Source of the DNA: Tiliqua scincoides
Lineage: Eukaryota; Chordata; Lepidosauria; Squamata; Scincidae
Direction: 5' to 3'
Length of the DNA: 64,000 bases
Assembly: GCF_035046505.1 (NCBI RefSeq)
Contig: NC_089826.1
Span: forward strand, 68,073,254 to 68,137,253
The notes beneath the pieces are model-generated. The model was not told the origin of the DNA. It did no database searches and saw only the letters and a program-made list of their open reading frames with translations. Position 1 is the first letter of the stretch; each line of letters begins with the position of its first letter. Both the position numbers and the translations under genes were made by a program. This document shows, piece after piece, positions 44,601 through 52,502 of this stretch.

Positions 44601-44973
44601 AACCACTGGATTAGGGTAATAATTAGAGGTGTTTGTTTCCAGTGAGTAAGACAGGTTTACAGCCCAAGCCTTACTGGACACAATGGACTTACTTCTGAGT
44701 AAAGTAAATAACACTAATTTTCAAATACCTCTTATTTATTAATAAATAAGAATAAATAATATTTATTAGTTGTGCTACTATTATGTAGTAGCTACTAGTA
44801 GTTGTTACTATTATACATAGTAGCAACTATATATAGTAGACTATTATATAGCCCTCCTGTTCACACCTTTCCTTGTAGAAATCAAACTCCTCCAGCAAGG
44901 CAAGGGAAAGAGAGAGAGACTGACCTTCACGGCACGCCTGATGGACATGGACCTGCACCCCTATCTCAGCCAT
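23898..44973 (-). CDS. NIPAL1: NIPAL1 (NIPA-like domain-containing 1), complete coding region
   Basis: Member of the NIPA family of multi-pass membrane proteins, linked to magnesium transport. Coding exons in transcription order: 44973-44925, 31625-31359, 29794-29738, 28673-28583, 26196-26036, 24526-23898. All borders are AG/GT and the 1254 nt give exactly 417 codons plus TAA. Start [17 protein letters not shown] aligns with the human start. Then come a Cys-containing luminal segment, [20 protein letters not shown] (TM1), [65 protein letters not shown], and the last exon with [32 protein letters not shown] and [19 protein letters not shown]. An in-frame ATG at 45046-45048 would add 25 residues but is not needed to match the family. 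Divergent from CNGA1, convergent with TEC. Confidence 0.95.
24590..26030. other. NIPAL1 intron, no recognisable repeat
   Basis: Contains non-coding open frames around 25600-25960 in a moderately GC-rich patch, without family resemblance. No gene assigned. Confidence 0.4.
26036..26196 (-). CDS. NIPAL1: NIPAL1 exon 5
   Basis: Encodes [39 protein letters not shown] and the cytoplasmic linker [11 protein letters not shown]. Confidence 0.95.
26634..26660. repeat. (CA)n microsatellite
   Basis: About 13 uninterrupted CA units in a NIPAL1 intron. Confidence 0.95.
27005..27335 (+). mobile_element. tRNA-derived SINE, interrupted
   Basis: The left part resembles a tRNA promoter: CACAGCTCAAGAGGAGAGCA as box A and GTTCTAAGTTCAATCG as box B. 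The right part (CTAGATAGACCAACAGCTTG, CAGTATAAAGCAGTTTCATA) is the usual SINE body. A GGGCCCAATCC MITE (27114-27259) sits between the halves. Degenerate copy, pol III origin inferred. Confidence 0.7.
27114..27259. repeat. GGGCCCAATCC palindromic MITE inside the SINE
   Basis: Same family as 18991-19169; starts GGGCCCAATCCTATGC and ends AAAGTTGGATAGGATT. Confidence 0.72.
27557..27732. repeat. GGGCCCAATCC-family MITE, variant ends
   Basis: Ends read GGGTGCAATCCTAACC and GGTTAGGATTGCATCC, a variant subfamily also seen at 52273-52425. Confidence 0.7.
28583..28673 (-). CDS. NIPAL1: NIPAL1 exon 4
   Basis: Encodes [20 protein letters not shown] and PLGALSVLL, the most conserved NIPA membrane segment. 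Confidence 0.95.
29559..29605. repeat. Mariner-like terminal remnant
   Basis: ATAGTGTCAAATTTATTATG and the following bases match the left part of the mariner-like element at 13838-14842. Too short to define ends. Confidence 0.5.
29738..29794 (-). CDS. NIPAL1: NIPAL1 exon 3
   Basis: 57-nt exon encoding [18 protein letters not shown], the NIPA signature loop and start of TM2. The donor is taken as ATGA|GTAAGT, which restores the frame with the next exon. Confidence 0.93.
   Translation of the reverse strand, partial: DKVDILISRNGSGGQGCL
30460..30912. repeat. Long GGGCCCAATCC-family relative
   Basis: Begins AAGCCCAGTCCTAAAC and ends near CACAATTGGGCT. The GC-rich interior creates overlapping spurious open frames on both strands. 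Longer than other family members, perhaps a composite. Confidence 0.45.
31359..31625 (-). CDS. NIPAL1: NIPAL1 exon 2
   Basis: Encodes [20 protein letters not shown], two N-glycosylation-type sites (NISE, NETK) in the extracytoplasmic N-terminal segment, TM1 ([20 protein letters not shown]) and [16 protein letters not shown]. Confidence 0.95.
31984..32735 (-). mobile_element. CR1 3' end, interrupted by a hAT element
   Basis: Reads on the minus strand from ORF2 C-terminal codons ([38 protein letters not shown]) into the 3' UTR and CATAAGAA tail. 5'-truncated near 32735. A small hAT element at 32022-32246 splits it. Confidence 0.88.
32022..32246. mobile_element. Small hAT element inside CR1
   Basis: CAGCGATTTTCAACC and GGTTGAAAATGGCTG are inverted ends. 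The 8-bp duplication CCATAGGC (32014-32021, 32247-32254) is perfect and is plain CR1 sequence, so insertion into CR1 is directly visible. Confidence 0.9.
32972..33090. repeat. GGGCCCAATCC-family half element
   Basis: Only the right half is recognisable, ending AAAGTTGGATAGAACTGGGC. Confidence 0.5.
33095..33700 (-). mobile_element. CR1 ORF2 internal fragment with local duplications
   Basis: The minus strand encodes part of the CR1 RT domain ([28 protein letters not shown]). The phrase TGATTTGCTGAAATCTAGGT occurs four times (near 33110, 33201, 33485, 33522), a local duplication. An RTE-like LINE end (33228-33446) is inserted in one of the copies. Confidence 0.75.
33228..33446 (+). mobile_element. 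RTE-like LINE, 3' end copy (copy a)
   Basis: Encodes the last ~60 residues of ORF2 ([38 protein letters not shown] zinc-finger-like motif) and the 3' tail GTCTTTCGAGACTGAAGGTT. Flanked by a perfect 12-bp duplication TAGGTACACTAT (33216-33227, 33447-33458). Confidence 0.92.
33700..38050. other. NIPAL1 intron 1, no recognisable gene
   Basis: About 4.3 kb of AT-rich intron. Short open frames (for example 34407-34739) lack homology and splice context. No repeat was identified with confidence. Confidence 0.4.
38059..38489 (-). mobile_element. hAT-type element with perfect 8-bp duplication
   Basis: CAGGAGTGCCCAAACCCC and CTTTGGACACCCCTG ends, TGATAGAA duplicated at 38051-38058 and 38490-38497. 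Inverse copy of the family member at 6089-6536. Non-autonomous. Confidence 0.88.
38590..39175 (+). repeat. Unclassified dispersed repeat, copy 1
   Basis: Two blocks (about 38595-38860, containing TTTCCAGCAATGCGGCATCA, and about 39045-39170, containing AGCCTGTATCATCCACCACA) recur at 40130-40570 in the opposite block order. An L2-like tail (GGCGGTATAGAAATCTGC) separates them at about 38850. Identity unknown. Confidence 0.55.
40130..40570 (+). repeat. Unclassified dispersed repeat, copy 2
   Basis: Contains both blocks of the 38590-39175 repeat contiguously (AAAGCCACCTCTACAGCCTG, then TTTCCAGCAATGTGGCATCA and TTTAAGCATATGTAGAGTGA). This order is probably the original. No coding frame. Confidence 0.55.
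40581..43797 (-). mobile_element. CR1 LINE, long copy with two frameshifts
   Basis: Minus-strand ORF2 in three frames: endonuclease 43654-42848 ([48 protein letters not shown]), RT N-part 42702-41692 ([39 protein letters not shown]), RT C-part 41695-40775 ([23 protein letters not shown] active site, [11 protein letters not shown]). Near 41693 loss of one T from the TTTTCACAATGG stretch shifts the frame; a second shift lies near 42850. The 3' UTR ends in repeated CATAAGAA (TTCTTATG on the coding strand). ORF1 and most 5' sequence are absent. Inactive. Confidence 0.93.
44002..44539. repeat. Long inverted repeat with 73-75-bp arms
   Basis: Arms 44002-44074 and 44463-44539 are near-perfect inverted copies (AAGTGAGAGCTTCTGAGC, ACTTTTGTTGCTCAGATTAG). 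The inner part resembles hAT ends (GCAGTGGTAGTTCATGG, GGGAACCACTGC), so this is probably a hAT-related element with long terminal repeats or a hAT inserted at a palindrome centre. Confidence 0.75.
44925..44973 (-). CDS. NIPAL1: NIPAL1 exon 1 (start codon)
   Basis: Encodes [16 protein letters not shown] plus one base before GTCAGT. Length and the CREG ending agree with the human N-terminus, which decides this ATG over the upstream one. Intron 1 is about 13.3 kb and full of repeats. Confidence 0.85.
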
Positions 44974-45300
44974 AGCAGAGAGCCTGGGACCGGGGCTTCC
45001 AAAACAGCAAACCACCCTAGGAGCAAGCACGTCTGCAACACACAGCAAGTTGACACGGCAGCAACTGCCACAAGCAACAAGGCTGTGGCTGCCTCGCCCA
45101 CGAGCCCGCCCCCTTCAGGCTGCAAGAACTTTGATATAGTCTCCTTGGCTGGCCAATCCTAGCGAAGGGGCGGGCGCGCGAAAGGGAGAGAACTTCGAGC
45201 CACTGAGCATCTCTAAGTCCTAGTCCATTGTGACGTCACCATCATGATGCAAAACGATACAGTGCACGGCCAGTTCCCACGGTCCAGCCGCCCTGATTGG
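44974..45300 (-). promoter_or_regulatory. NIPAL1: NIPAL1 promoter and 5' UTR region
   Basis: GC- and CpG-richer than its surroundings. It holds a perfect palindromic cAMP-response element TGACGTCA (45231-45238), a GC box GGGGCGGG (45167-45174) and CCAAT motifs (45153-45157; complement of GATTGG near 45295). No TATA box seen. The transcription start is inferred to lie within this stretch. Confidence 0.6.
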
Positions 45301-45525
45301 AAGGGAAAGGCTTTCCTGGCTTATTTCCCTTCCTGTTTCTACCACGCTGGGGAGAAGTGTTCCTGCTAAAGGGGTTTCACTGTTCCCAGGCTAAGCTTCT
45401 GCCCCAAGTGGATTTTTTTCTCCCCCTCTCCAGAATGTATGAGACTAATCCTGATTATTGCCCCAATCTCAATTATCTTTCAGGTTTTTTCAAGTTTATC
45501 TGCTGAAGGGGTGTTCCCAGGCTAA

Positions 45526-45617
45526 GAGCCCAGTCCTATGCATGCCTACTCAGAAGTAAGTCCCATTATAGTCAATGGGGCTTACTCCCAGGAAAGTGTG
45601 GCTAGGATTGTAGCCTG
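45526..45617. repeat. Short MITE with 'actcagaagtaagtccc' core
   Basis: About 92 bp, starting AGCCCAGTCCTATGCATGCC and ending GCTAGGATTGTAGCCT, with CTACTCAGAAGTAAGTCCCA in the middle. Further copies or parts: 44648-44710, 46714-46762, 50502-50592, 51022-51106, 52450-52502. Confidence 0.75.
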
Positions 45618-45798
45618 AGAGCCCAACCCTATCCAATTTTCCAGGGCCTGTGCAGCAATACCAATGGGGTGTGTGCTGCATCCTGCAGTGGAGGGGCAGT
45701 CACATAGGTCTCCTCAAGGTATGGGAACATTTGTTCCCTTACCTCAGAGCTGCATTGCAGCTGCACTGGAGCTGGAAAGTTGGATAGGATTGGGCCCT
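45618..45798. repeat. GGGCCCAATCC palindromic MITE
   Basis: Starts GAGCCCAACCCTATCC, ends GGATAGGATTGGGCCC. Lies in tandem unit 2 next to the shorter MITE. Confidence 0.78.
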
Positions 45799-45995
45799 AA
45801 GCCTCTGCCCCAAGTGGATTTTCTCTCCCCCCCCCCCAATGTATGAGAATAATCCTGATTATTGCCCCAATCTCAATTATCTTTCAGGTTTTCTCATCTG
45901 CTGAAGGGGTGTTCCCAAGCTAAGCCCCTGGCCCTAGTGGATTTTCTCCTTCCTCCCAATGTATGAGAATATTTCTGATTATTGCCGCAATCTCA

Positions 45996-46172
45996 GGGCC
46001 CGATCCTATCCAATTTTCCAGTGCTGGTATAGTAGTGCCAGTGGGGTGTGCGCTGCATCCTGTGGTAGAGGGCAGTCACTGGGGCCTTCTCAAGGTGTGG
46101 GAACATTTGTTCCCTTACCACAAGGCTGCACTGTGGCTAAACCAGAGCTGGAAAATTGGATAGGATTGGGCT
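45996..46172. repeat. GGGCCCAATCC palindromic MITE
   Basis: Starts GGGCCCGATCCTATCC, ends GGATAGGATTGGGC. Interrupts tandem unit 3. Confidence 0.78.
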
Positions 46173-46565
46173 CTCAATTATCTTTCGGGTTTCCTCAAGT
46201 ATCTGCCCCTCCCTGGATGGGCATCTCATCCCTCCAATTGTATGACAACGAATCTAGACTTTGATTTTAAAATACATTCAATACTACAGTTCTAGCTTTA
46301 AGTTTTCATTGATTTTTGTTTTAAATTTAGGACATTAAAAATAATTCCTGCCTCAGGAGTGTATAATTCTCAGGCATGGTACAAAACAAACTCCTTTCTC
46401 CCCTAATAATAAAACAATATAATCACACACACAAACGTACACAGACACATCAGTGAATGGAAAACCAGATTCATAATTTTGAGTTAAGGATTTGCCCCAT
46501 GGGTTGTGAGCTATGGCTGGAATATGAGGTGCCAGTCTACTCAGCAGGGGTGCACAACTCTAGAC

Positions 46566-46942
46566 CAGTGGTTCTCAAACTTTTTAGCCCAGGACCCACT
46601 TTTCAAAAATAACAATCTGTTGGGACCCACTGGAAGTAATGTCATTAAGCTAGAAATGATGTCATGGCTGGAAGTGGCATAATCAAGCAGGAAAATTTTT
46701 TAACAATCCTAGGTTCCAATCCTATCCACACTTACCCAGGAGTAAGCCCCATTGACTATCATTGTTAAAAGCATCTACATTGTAGTTTGTTAAAAGTACA
46801 GATATCCCCAAATGCAGTCACATACCATGTTGGCATCAAGTCTAATATAGTCAAAATAAAATATTGAAATGAATGGGGGACGCACCTGAAATTGGCCCAC
46901 AACAGACCTAGTGGGTTCCAACCCACACTTTGAGAAACAGTG
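46566..46942. mobile_element. hAT element A of a same-site pair
   Basis: CAGTGGTTCTCAAAC and TTTGAGAAACAGTG ends, duplication CTCTAGAC on both sides (46558-46565, 46943-46950). Contains part of the 'actcagaagtaagtccc' family at 46714-46762. Non-autonomous. Confidence 0.88.
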
Positions 46943-46950
46943 CTCTAGAC

Positions 46951-47303
46951 CAGGGGTCTCCAAACCCTGGGACCAGATGTGGCCCATGGAGAGCCTCTAT
47001 CCGACCCGTGGCCAGCCTCTGTTCCCCTGAGAGCCTCTGGCCCAGTTGCCCAAACACAACCAGAGTTGTGCTTGTTGGGTGGGGGAATGGGGGTCCATTG
47101 AAGTGTGTGTGCTTTATTTCTTGGGCTGTGTTGGTGCTTGGAGAAACTGTGGACATTTGAGCCCATTCATTCATTTCAGTCATTCATCTAAGTTCCATCT
47201 CTAATGTATTTATTTAAATTTTATATATATATATTTTTCTGGCCCTCAACACTGTGCCAGATATTTGATGTGGCCCTTTGGCTGAAAAGTTTGGAAAACC
47301 CTG
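46951..47303. mobile_element. hAT element B of a same-site pair
   Basis: CAGGGGTCTCCAAACCC and TTTGGAAAACCCTG ends. It begins immediately after one copy of CTCTAGAC (46943-46950) and is followed by another (47304-47311). A different hAT subfamily from element A. Confidence 0.88.
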
Positions 47304-47318
47304 CTCTAGACATTAATA

Positions 47319-47482
47319 GTCCAATCCTATCCAACTTTCCAGCACTGGTGCAATCGCAATGCAGCCCCAGTGTAAGGGAACAAATGTTCCCATACCTGTG
47401 ACTGCATCCCCAACACAGGAAGCAGTGCACACCCCATAGGCACAGCAGCACCGGCACTGGAATATTGGATAGGATTGGGCCC
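47319..47482. repeat. GGGCCCAATCC palindromic MITE
   Basis: Starts GTCCAATCCTATCCAACT, ends GGATAGGATTGGGCCC. Followed by short AT-rich palindromes (47483-47545). Confidence 0.75.
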
Positions 47483-47549
47483 TAGATTATCATAATTGGG
47501 ATAATCCAATTAGATTATCCAATCTGGATTATCCTAATTGGATAGGATT

Positions 47550-49138
47550 GGGAAGGGACAGCTCTACCTAGGAATTGCTTCTGAAAATCTCATACCATCT
47601 GAGTGATGTGCTCCATAGCAGTGAAGCCAATGTGCCAGCTAGCAGTGGCATCACTAGGGGAGTGCAGGCTGCACTGGGTGATGCGCATAGGGTGTGTGAC
47701 ACCACTACTAACCAAAATTTTTTAAATCTTGGTATTTTTGAATAATACCATCATGTTATTTGATGCATAATTTCAGGAGGAATGCAATGAAGCAAACCAT
47801 GTTGAAATATCTCTATTCTATCAAGTTATAGCCAAAAAAAAAACCCAGCGGGGGCAGGGCAATGGTGGATCACCACACCCACCACCTGGGGCATTGTCAC
47901 TGCTTGAGAGGAGGTCCATCAAAGGGATGACAGCTAGTTTCCGGTACCAGGTGATGCAAATCCTAGTGATGTCACCGCTAGCTAGGTAGTATCAACTTTG
48001 TTAAAAGTCCTACCATCTGTGATAAGAAGTTCTAATCTCTGGACTAGTATTGGGAGAATGTTGTGGTCCCTTGAGATTGCAGAATGTTGCTATTCCTGAC
48101 CTAAGAGCAAAGGAGTCCAGCACAGTAGTTATGACTTCCCATCCTGAACCATGGCCCCATTGTGGCAGATCTTCCTCTGCTGAATCAGGCTCAGCAGCAG
48201 AGCAACCTGGAAAACCACCAATGCCACCTTAAGTCTGCTGCATCTACATCATTAACCCATTTTTGCCTGGCCCACAGGTGTACATATTTGGTCCCTGTTG
48301 CTTATATGCAACATTGGGTAGAAATGGCTTTAAAAAAAATTAGTTACCACATACCTTGCAAGCTTTCTTAGGTGGCAGTTGCAGAAGTACAGGACTTCCC
48401 TGTTTGATTTAAAGGGAACACATGGTTGAAGGTGTCCATTCATCCTCATGGTCCCTGTACTTCTGTGGTTGAAAAAACTGCACATGGGGCCAAGTGATCC
48501 ACTTTCTGCTTGCTTTCGGTGGATGGAAAGTGGATTAGTATGCTTTCCATCCATCTGGGTCAAGCTGGAGAGAGATCCTGGTGGCTGCAGAGTCAGGGTA
48601 AAGGGTGCCTCCAATCCACTGCCCTCCCCCTGTGATCTGTCACTGATGTAACCTGTCTAATGGATGCGTTGCCCCTGATCAGGCCTTAGGAGCATGGGGA
48701 ATGGGGTCATTTGTTATAAATACACTTCCTCACAGCCGACTGTCTTTGTCCACTGACCAAACATTTAGGAACGGTCCAGAAACATGCAAGAATTTTCAAG
48801 AACCAATCCTATATAGTGTACTGCCTTTCTGAAAATGTTTGGAAACTCAGATGGTGACAGCCTTAATGAGATTGGAGGGAATTATAAAAGACCTAGCTAA
48901 GCAAGATGCGGAAAGAGATTAAGATGGCCTATTAAAAAAAATTACATGCTACTATTGTTCTCTAGTGTGAGGAAGATTACAAGCTTCAAATATTCATAGG
49001 AAAAAGGCCTTTTTGTTTGTTTGTTGTTGTTTTGGAACGGTGATTTTCTCTTATGTACTAGACATAAGGCTTTAGCATCCAGATTAACATAAATGCTAGG
49101 TGTGCCATGCAGAATGACTTGATTAAATATTGAATTGG
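47550..49138. other. Intergenic, no recognisable gene
   Basis: NIPAL1-CNGA1 intergenic sequence without assignable repeats or genes. Confidence 0.4.
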
Positions 49139-49150
49139 TGACTGACATAT

Positions 49151-49948
49151 GACTTTATGTACCTTGGCTCAACAATCTCCGACACTCTTTCTCTCGATAC
49201 TGAGCTAAACAAACGCATCGGTAAAGCAGCTACCATGTTTTCCAGACTCACAAAGAGAGTCTGGTCCAACAAGAAGCTGACAGAACATACCAAGATCCAG
49301 GTCTACAGAGCTAGCGTCCTGAGTACACTTCTGTACTGCAGCGAGTCATGGACTCTCCGCTCACAACAGGAGAGGAAACTGAACGCATTCCACATGCGCT
49401 GCCTCCGGCGCATTCTCGGCATCACCTGGCAGGACAAAGTTCCAAACAACACAGTCCTGGAACGTGCTGGAATCCCTAGCATGTATGCACTGCTGAAACA
49501 GAGATGCCTGCATTGGCTCGGTCATGTCGTGAGAATGGATGATGGCCGGATCCCAAAGGATTTCCTCTATGGTGAACTCGTGCAAGGAAAGCGCCCTACA
49601 GGTAGACCACAGCTGCAATACAAGGACATCTGCAAGAGGGATCTGAAGGCCTTAGGGATGGACCTCAACAAGTGGGAAACCCTGGCCTCTGAGTGGCCCG
49701 CTTGGAGGCAGGCTGTGCAGCATGGCCTTTCCCAGTTTGAAGAGACACTTGGCCAACAGTCTGAGGCTAAGAGGCAAAGAAGGAAGGCCCATAGCCAGGG
49801 AGACAGACCAGGGACAGACTGCACTTGCTCCCGGTGTGGAAGGGACTGTCACTCCCAGATTGGCCTTTTCAGCCACACTAGACGCTGTGCCAGAACCACC
49901 TTTCAGAGCGCGATACCATAGTCTTTCGAGACTGAAGGTTGCCAATGA
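49151..49948 (+). mobile_element. RTE-like LINE, 5'-truncated copy (copy b)
   Basis: Encodes an uninterrupted C-terminal ORF2 segment of about 254 residues (YLGSTISDTLSLDTELNKRI, LSTLLYCSESWTLRSQQE, HWLGHVVRMDDGRIPKD, terminal [20 protein letters not shown] finger) and the 3' tail. A perfect 12-bp duplication TGACTGACATAT (49139-49150, 49949-49960) shows normal target-primed insertion. Near-identical to the full-length copy at 54363-58202. Confidence 0.94.
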
Positions 49949-50254
49949 TGACTGACATATTACAGAAGTGGCACAGTGGCACGGATCATGCTGTTTCTTT
50001 TCCCAACAGTGCACACACCCAGCCACACCTGGCTACTGATATTGGTATGTGAGAAAGTTTTATGTGTTCACTGTGTTTCAGAGTTTCATTCTTTCCTGTG
50101 GCAATGTGGTAGGGGACCAGAAGGGAGTAGTTTTTCAGAGACTGCTACTGTACTTCGGTAATGTGAGAATCAGATTTACCATCTTCTGATGTAATAAGTA
50201 CTCCAATTCATTCTTCAAAGGAAACATGTGTAGGATCGCTAACTGGGTAACCCC

Positions 50255-50758
50255 TGCTAAGTGGATAAGAAGCACTTTTTCAAATGGGTGCTCCTCTTCT
50301 ATTTAGCAGGGGAGACTAAGGGCCCAATCCTATACGATTTTCCAGCTCTGGGGTAGCCACAAGGCAGCCCTGTGGTAAGGGAACAAATGTTCCCATACCT
50401 TAAGAAGGCCTCCGTGACTGCCCCTCCACCATAGGTTGCAGCACACACCCCACTGGCACAACTGCACCCGCACTGGAAAATTGGATAGGATTGGGCCCTA
50501 AGAGCCCAATCCTATCCATGTCTACTCAGAAGTAAATCCCATTACAGTCAATGAGTCTTACTCCCAGGTAAGTGTGAATAGGATTGCAGCCTTACTGCCC
50601 TCCTCACCCCAGCAGTGTATTTTCTAGTGGCTGTCTGCTGGTGCTCTTTTGCATCTTTTTAGATTATGAGCCCTTTTGGGACAGGGAGCCATTTGATTTT
50701 CTCTGCAAACTGCTTTGTGAACTTTTTGTTGAAAAGTGGTTTGTGTGCATTGTGTGTG

Positions 50759-50760
<2 letters not shown>
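50255..50760 (+). repeat. SINE-like element with L2-type tail, copy 2, interrupted
   Basis: The left part (CCCCTGCTAAGTGGATAAGA) and right part (CAGCAGTGTATTTTCTAGTG, TTTTGAACTTTTTGTTG-like tail) match 5098-5355. Two MITEs (50320-50499, 50502-50592) are inserted between them. Confidence 0.7.
50320..50592. repeat. Two adjacent MITEs (GGGCCCAATCC and 'actcagaagtaa' types)
   Basis: First 50320-50499 (GGGCCCAATCCTATACG ... GGATTGGGCCC), second 50502-50592 (GAGCCCAATCCTATCCATGT ... ATAGGATTGCAGCC). The same pair occurs side by side at 45526-45798 in the reverse order. Confidence 0.78.
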
Positions 50761-50810
<50 letters not shown>

Positions 50811-50935
50811 AACTCATATATATATATATAACTATATATATCACACATATATATAACTCTCTCTATAGTTATATAATAATAATAATAATAACAACAATAA
50901 CAACAACAACAATAATAATAATAAATAATAGCTGT
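50756..50935. repeat. Compound microsatellite (CA)n(TA)n ... (AAT/AAC)n
   Basis: A CA run of about 20 units, then TA-rich runs, then AAT/AAC triplets, replacing the usual AAT tail of the adjacent SINE-like element. Confidence 0.92.
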
Positions 50936-51021
50936 GCCAATTAACTCAATGTATTGTTTGTGTTTGTCTGACATCAGCAATATTTCTGACATCAGCAATA
51001 TTTATTGCAGATTATGTTATA

Positions 51022-51106
51022 CAGCAGCCCAGTCTCATGCACGTGTACTCAGAAATACGTTCCACTGAGTTCAATGGACCCAGGTAAAAATGTATAAGAT
51101 TTCAGC
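51022..51106. repeat. Short MITE with 'actcagaagtaagtccc' core
   Basis: CAGCAGCCCAGTCTCATGCA ... TGTACTCAGAAATACGTTCC ... GATTTCAGC; a divergent copy of the family at 45526-45617. Confidence 0.65.
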
Positions 51107-51109
51107 ATC

Positions 51110-52270
51110 TGTTACCTTTGGAGATCTTTGTAGGTCATCAAAGCAACCAGAGTGATGGTACATTAAGAAGGAGAAAAGAACAAATCACCAGCAGCATTCA
51201 AATCTTAATAGCAGTCCTTATATCATACGGAACTCCAGCAGTATTGCATTTCAGAAATATAAGAGATGGAGTTCTTCCCAGCTCTCCTGGGGGAACACTT
51301 CTACCTGTTGAAGTGTTACCTGATGCACAGCTGCTAAAAGCACAGAGACTTTCTCAGGAAAAAAAGAGTGACAACTAACAGCCCAAACTTAGGTGAAGGA
51401 TAATGTGATTATCGCTTTTCCCTGACTCAAAACAAAATCTCAACACAGGGTTGACTACATTTTACATTAATTAGTCTGGCTATGCTCATATACTGCCAGT
51501 AGAATAATATGAACACTAGTTAACCTTGGATGTTTTTGGACTTCATATTATGGAAATGAAACTGGTGCTGTGCTCACCCCTGGATTTCCATTGTGTCTGC
51601 TTGCTACAGTGTGGAGTCTTAAGGGATTTCTTTCATTGCAAGGAACAGCAGATTACATTTTCAAGGTAATCACATGCAGGCAGGCATTATAATACCATCT
51701 TATCACAATAGTAAACCTGGAATCCTTTTCACTTTAGAGTTCGTTATTTTTCCCCCCAGTTTGTTTTGTTTTGGGTGTACCTTGCTTCCTAGAAGGTTAA
51801 AAGACTATATTATCATACAAGATTCACTGCAGACTAAAGGGAACAAAGAGGTTGGTATTTATTGCTTATGTAATTCAGTTTTGTTTAAACGATACAAAGT
51901 AGTGGTGTGGTTTAGCAAAAAATGCAAGTTTTGGTATGCATGATAAAAGGAGTGGGTTATATTAAAATGTGGATTAGCTGAACTTGCTCATTTGTTTGAA
52001 GGAAGATGCACAAACTATGTGTAACAAATGAGGAAGAATGGGTATTTGCAATAAATGGTGCAGAAAAGTCTTCTGTCAGGCTGCTGATAAGTTGTGAATA
52101 CAAAGCAATAGCCAAATTTAAACTACAAGAAATAACAGGTTATTTTTTTTTTTAGACTGTAATGTTTAATGCCAGTGAAAACAGATGTATGATATAGTGA
52201 GGATTGTCCAGCCAAAATGTAGCACGTTTAAGTCCCATTAATTTCAATGTGAAGGGGTGAGCATGTGCTT
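51110..52270. other. Intergenic, no recognisable gene
   Basis: No gene or repeat assigned. Confidence 0.4.
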
Positions 52271-52272
52271 AT

Positions 52273-52425
52273 GGGCACAATCCTAACCAACTTTCCAGCA
52301 CCGCCATAGCCATGCCAGTGGGGCAGTCATGGGGGACTCCTCAAGGTAAAGCAATGTTTGTTCCCTTACCTTGAAGTTGCATTACCCTTATCTTGGTGCT
52401 AGAAAGTTGGTTAGGATTGCACCCT
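52273..52425. repeat. GGGCCCAATCC-family MITE, variant ends
   Basis: GGGCACAATCCTAACC and GGTTAGGATTGCACCC ends, as at 27557-27732. Confidence 0.72.
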
Positions 52426-52502
52426 AACTTTCCTACTGAAATCAAATGGACTAACAGCACAGTCATATGTGTCTACTCAGAAGTAAGTCCTACTGTATTC
52501 AT

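Larger units (their letters stand above)
45364..46215 (+). repeat. Tandem array of a ~130-bp unit, invaded by MITEs
   Basis: Three units share TGTTCCCAGGCTAAG, GCCCCAAGTGGATTTT, CCTGATTATTGCCCCAATCT and AATTATCTTTCAGGTTTTC (starts near 45381, 45512 and 45911). Removing inserted MITEs (45526-45798 and 45996-46172) gives periods of about 131 and 128 bp. The array lies directly upstream of the NIPAL1 promoter. Confidence 0.8.
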
